64,000 nucleotides of DNA from Aedes albopictus (taxonomy: Eukaryota > Arthropoda > Insecta > Diptera > Culicidae): positions 343,928,178 through 343,992,177 of the forward strand of contig NC_085138.1 in NCBI RefSeq assembly GCF_035046485.1. Reading direction: 5' to 3'. A program made the position numbers and the translations under genes. Below are positions 56,836 through 64,000 of the stretch, piece by piece. How positions within the stretch are numbered: position 1 is the stretch's first letter; the number at the start of each line of letters is the position of its first letter. The notes under the pieces were generated by a model. That model saw only the letters and a list, made by a program, of their open reading frames with translations. It had not been told where the DNA came from and ran no database searches.

Positions 56836-56904
56836 ACCCCTATTTCAAAATATTGAGGGTGTCCATTCTGCCCCGGGTGTCCATATTGCCCCGCCTAACC
56901 CTAA
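56549..56904. mobile_element. Second inverted pair interlocked with the first
   Basis: 63-64 bp arms at 56549-56611 (taggggtaggcggggcatta...) and 56841-56904 are inverted copies and enclose the right arm of the 221-bp pair. Confidence 0.8.
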
Positions 56905-57530
56905 CACCCGTCGGACTCAAAAAAGATGACAACTTCTGTTCGCATTATACCTAGCCTAGCATACCGTGGAGGGCCCATATTCTGCGCACCTAAGACTTTT
57001 TCAATTTCAATCAGCTGTAATAAACTCCAAATCGACCCGATTTGGCTGAATTTTTGACCGCGTATGGTTTTTAGCTTTGTAAATAAGGGAAAAATATTAT
57101 TCTTATACAAAACACTCAATTTTTATGTGAAATCATAGAACATCTAAAATGTGTCTTTGTTCCTAATTCTGCGTACCCTTTTTTGGAATGTTGTGCGCAC
57201 TAATGTTCCTAATTCTGCGCACTTGGAAAAAACTCAAAAAAGATAACATATTGTAATGAGAACATGATTCGTAGATCAAATTCAATTGAATTCTTTATTT
57301 TTATTAAAATTAAAAAAAATAATTTTAATTTTAATAAAATTTTAATTTATTAAAATTCACTTTCATTTCTAAAGGCAATATAAACTTTTCGCCACGACAA
57401 TCTTTGTTTGCAAACTGAGACTTCAAGACTAGTTCAAAAATCATGATTTTTTGGAAATGTTATGATAGTTCTGAAAAACTTTTTTGAAAAAAAAAAAATT
57501 GAATCACTTGCCACCCAAATAACAAAATGA
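56905..57530. other. A/T-rich spacer with attctgcgcac motifs
   Basis: attctgcgcac or attctgcgtac occurs three times between 56970 and 57230, in direct orientation. 57318-57362 is an almost pure A/T palindromic tract. No gene. Confidence 0.45.
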
Positions 57531-57740
57531 AATTTTGTTGGGATTTGATTATTTTCAACACTACACTTTTTTTGCTGGTAACCAGCAAATTTTGCTGTTT
57601 TTTTTTGTGCTGGTTTCGTTCAACAGCTGAGTATCACCACTTTTTTTTCAGCAAATTCGACAGATAATCAGCAACGCTTTGCTGGAATTCAGCAATTTTT
57701 TACTGAAAATTCAGAAATTTCATTTGCTGTTGTTTTTGCG
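57530..57740. repeat. CAGCAAA-type short repeat cluster
   Basis: gctggtaaccagcaaattttgctg and many cagcaaa / tttgctg units in 200 bp form hairpins, probably a MITE fragment. Confidence 0.45.
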
Positions 57741-57861
57741 CTGCATTGAATGATCTCCAATCACGACATTTGGAGCTTTTATGGAATGGCTCAATACATA
57801 ATGGAAAATGGTTATGAGATCACTCTGTAAAAAATATGAAAAAAGTGAATAAGTTGCTTAC

Positions 57862-59378
57862 CTCGAGTTGTTTTGATTTGATAACCGCTGCGTCAGCGGA
57901 TTAATTTGTTGATCTGAGGTTCTACTCCTTATGCAGGACGCACTAGAGCAAGGTTGCTGGATTCCGTTCACTTGCATTTCATGCGTACAGCTACAACCCC
58001 GGTCAGTGGCTGACGATGAGCTATTGCTACTGCTACTGGTACTATTGTGCTCATTTTTATCCCGCTGATTGTGATGTGTGGCCTTCTCTTTCGTTTTATC
58101 CCGACGATGCCCACTACTTCCTCGTTTCGTTCCTTGTTGCTGCTGCTGCTGCTGCGGTTGTTGCTGTTGCACGGTAGGGCTGGCCACTTGTTGCGCTTGG
58201 GATTGCGACTGTGACGAATGTTTCTTGTTGCTCGAGTTAGAACTACTGTTGCTATTACCATTGTTTTCGTCCGCAGACGACGATAGTGAACTCGTACCGT
58301 TTTGTTCAGCTTTCACGATTTCATGCTTAGCCTCCGAAGTTTTCGTGCCAGGTTTAGTACGTTTGATCTTCATTTTCAATCCTTTGTCAAGCGTGGCTTG
58401 GTGATCTACGGCTAGTTTGGTGGCTGATTTACCACCCGAACTACTGTTCGTGGAGGACATGTTGCTCAAACTGCTACTATCACTGCTGGAACTGTGGTGG
58501 TGCTTCAATCCAGTTATTTCAAGGGTTGAAGAACTAGGACTTTTCGTGCTGTTAAGTTGACTGAGCAACACAGAATGTTTAGACAGATTGTTCGTGTTGC
58601 TGCGATTTTGAGAGTCTACGTTACTGTTTGATTTGTGATGATGGTGATGATGATGATGGTGGTGGTGGTGATGATGATGTCCCGAAGTGAACGATGACAA
58701 TGACGGTAAGGATGAGGAAGAGGAAGAGGAGGAATGATACTTGGATGATGTCGAAGACGTGGTTCCTCCTTTTGCAGACGTGATTGCAGAAATCGTGTGT
58801 TTTGCGCTGCTTACTCCAGACGGGTCTTTCGATGAGGTTGCAGATGTCGATGAATGAGTTTTCGTCGTATCCGCCGTTTGATCCTCACTATCAAGCACGT
58901 TCAGTGCATCTGCAGATATTGATGGAAGGATTGGTTCCGGTGTCGTTGGAGAAGTATTTTCGCCAATCAGTGCTGTCCCGGACTGAACTGATGATTTTTC
59001 TATATCCGCGTCTAGGTCAATGATCAGGTCACCTATGCCAACATCCCACTCGTTATCGTCGTATTCAAAATTGGAATCCTTGTTGATATCACCGGCTGTT
59101 GGCGTCGTCGATGAAGTTGATGTATTTGGCAGCGTGGACGCTTGATTTGGATTCAATGGAGCCGATTGGTGTTGCTGCTTATTACTTACAGTATTATTGT
59201 TCAGATTACTACCGCTAAGATTTACTTTGTTATTGCTGTCTGTTCCTTGGTTCGTTAAAACCACCTTACTTTGGTGGTGGCTGTTACTCGCCTCGCTACG
59301 TTTCATTGAATCCATGCAGAAAGAGCGAGAAGGGCTTCCGCTGCTGGCGGGCCCTCGAATGACGGTAGTTTTTCTTCG
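57862..59378 (-). CDS. sbb: sbb second coding exon, carries the family motif
   Basis: The acceptor ttttaactttag at 59379-59390 is followed by RRKTTVIRGPASSGSPSRSF and then CMDSMKRSEA. The open frame reaches NNS plus two bases at a good donor (ctcgag/gtaagc). A TAA two bases later is inside the donor and is not the real end. Confidence 0.85.
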
Positions 59379-59590
59379 CTAAAGTTAAAAAACAATGACG
59401 AAGAAAAATCAAAGCGTACCGGTAGGTCTTCGGATGCAATTCCTGACGTTAGGTGAACCTGATGCTTGTTGTAAACGTTGAGCAACACAGGAGTTTTGTT
59501 GTGCTTGACGAAATTGACGTTGTTTCGGCTGCAGTCACATACGACACGGCGGGAGACGAAGGGCCCCGGCCCTTGGGCCAAAAAGACCAT
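57862..59590 (-). CDS. sbb: Scribbler/brakeless (ZNF608/609 family), N-terminal part
   Basis: Family members are nuclear transcriptional co-regulators. Drosophila scribbler/brakeless acts in photoreceptor axon guidance, larval behaviour and embryonic patterning. The exons 59420-59590 and 57862-59378 (minus strand) join over a 41-bp intron into 562 codons that stay open. The diagnostic family motif EWDVGIGDLIIDLDADIEK lies at about residues 167-185. The rest is low-complexity: Ser- and Asn-rich tracts, a 16-residue poly-His run (coded near 58635-58680), poly-Gln (near 58140-58160) and basic TKRGSSGHRRDKTKEKATHH. Near the end CSCTHEM and PCSSASC add a Cys-rich patch. Frame and donor (cgag/gtaagc at 57862) show that it continues leftward. 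The single zinc finger of long isoforms is not in these exons. Confidence 0.85.
59420..59590 (-). CDS. sbb: sbb first coding exon
   Basis: 57 codons starting MVFLAQGPGPFVSRRVVCDC and ending TSGIASEDLP before gtacgc. An acceptor (tttcttacag) lies 6 bp upstream of the ATG at 59597, so 5' UTR exons lie to the right. If this exon is skipped, translation could start at the ATG at 59315. Confidence 0.7.
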
Positions 59591-59596
59591 TTTAAG

Positions 59597-59875
59597 CTGT
59601 AAGAAACATAGAAAATGATTTAATTAAAACAATGCAATGTATAAAATTTTATAGGCTTATGAATATTTCATGACTCGAAGGTTTTTCAAGGAGAACGTGC
59701 CTCTAGAGCCGACCTACTGATACCTGATAGAACAGCTCTAGTTACAAAAAATATTCGCGTATTTTATAATCTTTAAGTAAGTATATATTATTGGACATTA
59801 CTACTGTCGCAAATAATGTAACAAATAAAAACTATTGTTGGTCATGGTCATAAATGACCTTACTAGTGCTGATGT
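59597..59875. other. Upstream of sbb coding exons
   Basis: Intron or 5' region of sbb. Nothing else recognised. Confidence 0.4.
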
Positions 59876-60680
59876 TCTACACCGCACCCTTTCCCTACAC
59901 GGAGAAACAAAAGTACCCAAAAGTGAGTTCATTCCACGCAATTTCGAGGTTGAGTGCCGGAAGCCAATTTTGAGTTGATGGAGTCGATGTTGAGGTAGGT
60001 AGTTTGCATGGAAGTTCTGTTTACTCAACCGTCAGTTAAAATTACTCAACTTTCGGTTCTACACTCAGGCAAATAAACCTAAGATTATCATAAGGTCTAA
60101 CTTATGAAATGGCAATTAAACAATTCATAACGGCTAGAACGATTTTCATAAGGTCGATCTATGACACAGAATCGACTCACAGTTTGGCTTTTATACACAT
60201 TTAGCAACACGATATTCTCAAGCGTCGATAGCCGCGTGGGTTAGGCACGAGCTTAGTGATCTCGACGTTCATGGATCGATTCCAGTCTGCATCATTTTGT
60301 GATTTTTCTGCTCTTTTCATAAGTATATCTTATGTAATTAGGTCATAATAAGCATGTTCAATTTTCATAAGGTATTCTTATGGCATCCATACTTTACAGT
60401 TATGGCTAAATTTCATAAGGTATTTTGATGAATTTGGGTAGTTTACTTCGCTGAGTGTATGTCACTTACTCAAAGTTTGCTTCCCGCATCGATCTCTCAC
60501 CCAACTGGGTTGTTTTGCTATTCACTCTTTGTCAACAATATAGGGAGCGAATTAAAGGGGATGCAAAAAAGAACTCAAAAGTGAGTTTTAAAATACTCAA
60601 TTTTGTGTTCTCTTGTTTTTCAGTGTACGTTTGCTTCTATGAGCCTCTATTTTTGTTTCAACACACAGAAGTACGTAGGC
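59876..60680. mobile_element. Element split by a 727-bp insertion
   Basis: The flanks (gatgttctacaccgcaccct at about 59870-59899 and cgtttgcttctatgagcctc at 60627-60675) are continuous in a second copy at 63280-63355. The insertion between them begins cacggagaaacaaaagtacc and ends ttgtttttcagtgta. Direct and inverted aaaagtgagtt motifs sit near both ends. Confidence 0.65.
60064..60446. repeat. cataagg-repeat segment with a tRNA-like core
   Basis: ttcataaggt-type motifs recur at both sides and in the middle. 60225-60293 (gatagccgcgtgggttaggc ... ggatcgattcca) resembles a tRNA with box A and box B, so a SINE inserted inside the larger element is likely. Confidence 0.45.
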
Positions 60681-60835
60681 ATATGTGGCCCAAGTCGACA
60701 CTGTTTTGGCATGCGTGGAACAACTATCGATTTAATAAAATTTCCCCTTTTCTTTGCAAGTTTGTAAGGCTCTTGTCAATTTGTCAGATATTAACGTAGA
60801 TGTCCAAAGATGTCCATTAATAATTGATATTGAAT
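60681..60835. other. Spacer, nothing recognised
   Basis: Short non-coding stretch between two elements. Confidence 0.4.
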
Positions 60836-61620
60836 GTATGGTATGTGGGGACAAGATGGGTCAGGGGGCAAGATGGGTCAGTACCGTTTTCAATCGCACA
60901 ATATATGTTTTGAATCTTTCAATAATTTTCCCAGATGAACGACGGGGATACACAAAAAAGTGTTATATATTTTTGAAAACTCTATACGTTCCTCGCAAAG
61001 AAAAAAATAAAATATTTTTTCGTTATACTCCTTATGCTATACATTCCATATAACTACGTGTATTGTGTAGACGGGGCAAGATGGGTCACCCTAATTTTTT
61101 GGTATGTTTGCATAGTTTTTGAAAATGTTTTATTTTTCATGGAAAGGCCATTCTGTGACCTACATTATCGAAGCGATGAGAGCACTGAAAATTTGAGAAC
61201 ATATTTTTTAAATTTTCCTTCAAAAAATATAGGTTTTCAAAGTCCGTTTATAGCTACCCGAACAAAAATCTTCTAGTTCTGAGAATAATCTACCGATATG
61301 TTTCAACACTTTCTTCATGTAATCTGTACGTCTATGAAGCTTAGATGTATAGAGAAAAACTAGAAGATATAGTATTTTTTGTTGGAGGAAAATCGAGTTT
61401 TCTTATAGCTGACCCATCTTGCCCCCGTTAAAATGGGTCATGTTTTGAAAATTGTTTGTCAAGAAGCAGGTTTCAAACTTTATTACGTTTTGATACTTTT
61501 ATATCATAGCTGACTAGTGTATCTGAGAGTCGTGGTAGAATACAGAGAAATGCGATTTATATTCAGAAAGTTATAGGGATCCATTTCTTAGGTGACCCAT
61601 CCTGCCCCCACTTACCATAC
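60836..61620. mobile_element. TIR element with GGGGCAAGATGGGTCA-type ends
   Basis: 28-bp inverted ends at 60836-60863 (gtatggtatgtggggacaag...) and 61593-61620, with three mismatches. A second, internal inverted pair uses ggggcaagatgggtca (61073) and tgacccatcttgccccc (61410). No transposase seen. Confidence 0.8.
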
Positions 61621-61647
61621 TTATGCTTTAATTGTTATACTGTTTTT

Positions 61648-62626
61648 ACCCTTCTTACACCCATAAGAAGGGTATAAATACCGCTTGGAAAACCGACTTT
61701 CGATCCGAGGCCCGCAGGGCCGAGTCGCATATACCAATCAACTCAGCTCGACGAATTGAGCAAATGTCTGTATGTGCGTGTGTGTGTATGTGTGTGTGTG
61801 TGTATGTATGTTACAAAAAAAATGTCACTCACGGTTCTCAGCCGTCTGTTGACCGATTTGAGTTCTCTTGGAAGCAAATGAAAGCTACTACATCCTAGTA
61901 GAACGCTATTGAATTTTATTTTGGTTGGACGTTTGGTTACCGAGATATCTTTCAAAGAGTGTTAGGGAGTATACAACTTAAGTATTTTAGAGATTTTTGA
62001 CAAAGTGTATCACCAAAAATTTCTCAGCCGTCTATCAACCGATTTGGGTTCTTAAGGCCCCAAACGAAAGCTACTGCATCCTAGAAGAACGCTTTTGAAT
62101 TTCATTCCGATTGGACATTTTGTAACCGAGATATCTTTCGATGAGTACTTTGGAGTAATACAATTTAACTTTTTAAGAGGTCTTTGAAAAATGCTTCATA
62201 AAAATTGACCAGCCGTGTGTCAATCGATTTGAGTTCTCTCATCAGCAAATGAAAGATGCAGCATCCTAGTGGTATGCTATTGAATTTCATTCCGTTTGGA
62301 CATTTTGTTTCCGAGATATCTTTCGAGGAGTACTAAGGAGTAATAAGATTTACGCTGTTGAGAGATTTTTTGATAAAATGTATCGTAATAAATTTCTCAG
62401 CCGTCTGTCAACCGATTCGGACTCTCTTAGCATCAAATGAAAGCTACAACATCCTCGTACAATTGTATTGAATTTTATTTTGATTGGACATTTAGTTACC
62501 GAGATTTTTTTTTGAAGAGAATTTGGGAGTAATCGCAATAAATTCTTTTTTACCCTTCTTACACCCAAAAATCACAATCATACATACGAATAATACAACA
62601 ATAATTTTAATTAGTGTAAGAAGGGT
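61648..62626. mobile_element. TIR element with four tandem internal repeats
   Basis: 13-bp perfect inverted ends acccttcttacac (61648-61660) and gtgtaagaagggt (62614-62626). The interior holds four tandem units anchored on agccgtctgt...accgattt at 61840, 62036, 62221 and 62399, 178-196 bp apart, each with atgaaagctac, catcctag and ttaccgagatatc. A (TG)n run lies at 61765-61812. Confidence 0.75.
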
Positions 62627-63254
62627 TCTGTTCATCATAGGTGGATTAATTCAGGTTTTTTTTTATTAAGACTAAGTAGTACTACGTCATTTTCGTCCAA
62701 AATGTCAAGATCCATTGGTGTCAACCATGTGTCTTTTTATTGGCCATACGATAGCGTCGAAATTTAACTATAACCTCTGCTTCCCACCAAGAATGTTTCA
62801 TATCACCTTACAAGAGTCTGACTATTCCGCCCACAACTCAGCTCAGAAGCCGAATCCCAAGATGTGACGCACGACAAAGAACTTGTAGAGTTCGTCTGTT
62901 ATACAGCTTCTTCAAACTGTACAGTGATATGCAATATTTTGAGGAATGGCCAAGCGAAACTCGCAGGTTGGAATATTATGTATTTTGACAAAGTTATAAG
63001 ACATACAAAACGCTATAAGCCTATCAAATAAAACAGCCCGAAACTAAGCCTCCGAACGAGCCAAACTCTTGTCCAGCGATCCGAACATTCTTGCATTTGC
63101 TGTTTATTTATCGCTCATTAAGTTTATAGAAACATTTGTTTGTGAAATTGAAATATTATAAAGATTGGCTCAAAGATTAGTCGCAAAATTGATTACAAGT
63201 AATAGTTTTACAATAGAAAAATGTTGAAAGTTATTCACTTTTTTTTTTCAAAGT
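62627..63254. other. Spacer, nothing recognised
   Basis: A/T-rich non-coding sequence. Confidence 0.4.
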
Positions 63255-63269
63255 GATTTCGGCGGTAGC

Positions 63270-63360
63270 AACATTGTGCTGATGCTCTACATCGCACCCT
63301 TTCCCTGCGTTTGCTTCTATGGGCCTCTATTTTTGTTCCAACACACAGAAGTACAGCTGT
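63270..63360. mobile_element. Uninterrupted copy of the element at 59876
   Basis: gatgctctacatcgcaccct then ttccctgcgtttgcttctat and ccaacacacagaagtac, continuous. It supplies the empty version for the insertion at 59900-60626. Confidence 0.65.
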
Positions 63361-64000
63361 GTTCATAAAAATAGCAGTGAAATCCGTTTTCCATACAAAA
63401 TGGCCAACTTTGACATGCTGTAAGGTACCCCGGGGCAAGTGGGACCTAAAAAAATGCTAGTTTGGTTTTGTCATGCCAAAAAATTCTAAACATAATTAGT
63501 TTTATAATTCTAATGGTTCTAAAAGACATTGTTGGTATATTTCTCCTTAATAACGGGCATTAAAACTGTTTCAAAGTTTTTACATTCTATATATTATGCA
63601 TATAATGGAAAGTGGAGCAGATTTTCATTTACTCCGTATCACGGGGCAAGTGGGACTCATTCGGAATGTTTGTACAAATGGCTTAATATAGTTACTGCAT
63701 ATATGTAAGGTAGCATAAATTATAAATATGTAGATTATACGAATAACTATGTCTAGCGATTTTGTTGGAAGTGTCTTGTGGTATCGTGCATAAATTACGT
63801 AACACTCATAATAACGCATCACTGACAAAAAAGTTGATTTAACATTAGCATCTTGTGCAAAACAATTTGATTTTTTATACAAAAATCGCTATACAGTTAA
63901 ATGCCGGAAGGTTTCCAAACTTGCTTTTCATATTACATAGTTGATGAATCTCGTCAAAAGATTTTTCAAGTTTTACAGATGTTATGTTTTGCCTTACATA
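63361..64000. other. Right edge; possible start of a GGGGCAAGTGGGAC element
   Basis: gtaccccggggcaagtggga at 63425 and cacggggcaagtgggactca at 63640 look like the end and internal repeat of a TIR element whose other end lies outside the window. The rest is A/T-rich. Confidence 0.4.

Noticed and set aside
57858..57861. TAA as the end of the scribbler protein
   Set aside because: The TAA lies inside a strong splice donor (cgag/gtaagc), and family members continue far beyond this point.

Overview
The window looks like nuclear DNA of a culicine mosquito, most likely an Aedes. It has GT-AG spliced genes whose introns are either 70-200 bp or many kilobases, an A/T-rich background, and dense nested transposons: R1-, jockey- and RTE-type LINEs, a gypsy-type gag remnant, tRNA-derived SINEs, many MITEs and satellites. 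The proteins read as insect orthologues. There is no sign of bacterial or plasmid sequence. Species is inference.

Three host genes are supported. (1) Positions 41-35512, + strand: the last 12 coding exons (662 codons plus stop) of beta'-COP (COPB2), a subunit of the COPI vesicle coat. Its N-terminal exons lie left of the window. Three introns (14.2, 7.5 and 9.8 kb) hold almost all the bulk. (2) Positions 48471 to at least 54500, + strand: a TPR protein with an Hsp70/Hsp90-type carboxylate clamp and two predicted membrane segments. Its third intron (5.1 kb) is filled with retrotransposon debris, and its fourth exon runs into a 500-N assembly gap (54501-55000). (3) Positions 57862-59590, - strand: the N-terminal exons of a scribbler/brakeless (ZNF608/609 family) regulator, identified by its EWDVGIGDLIIDLDADIEK motif. 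It continues leftward through a splice donor.

Layout: 1-14 kb is COPB2 intron with a hAT-type MITE, a foldback element, a SINE and a 6.3 kb near-perfect palindrome (3113-9438) centred on two tail-to-tail SINE copies. 9.4-13.4 kb and 24-32 kb are degenerate GAATTCCTGGA-type repeats, including a 1.4 kb 12-bp satellite. 14.3-23.7 kb carries COPB2 exons among A-rich and MITE sequence. 31.9-33.1 kb and 38.4-39.8 kb are clusters of short palindromes with one shared core. 33.4-35.5 kb is the 3' end of COPB2. 36.5-47.5 kb is an intergenic transposon nest. 48.2-54.5 kb is the TPR gene. 55.6-56.9 kb is a pair of interlocked inverted repeats. 57.8-59.6 kb is scribbler. 59.9-64 kb is further TIR elements.

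The genes do not form a pathway. COPB2 and the TPR protein may both work on the secretory-pathway membrane system, while scribbler is a nuclear regulator. The most unusual structures are the giant palindrome inside COPB2, the shared-core palindrome clusters, and a set of nested insertions whose order can be read from empty and filled copies inside this window. All calls come from reading the sequence. No alignment or database search was run.
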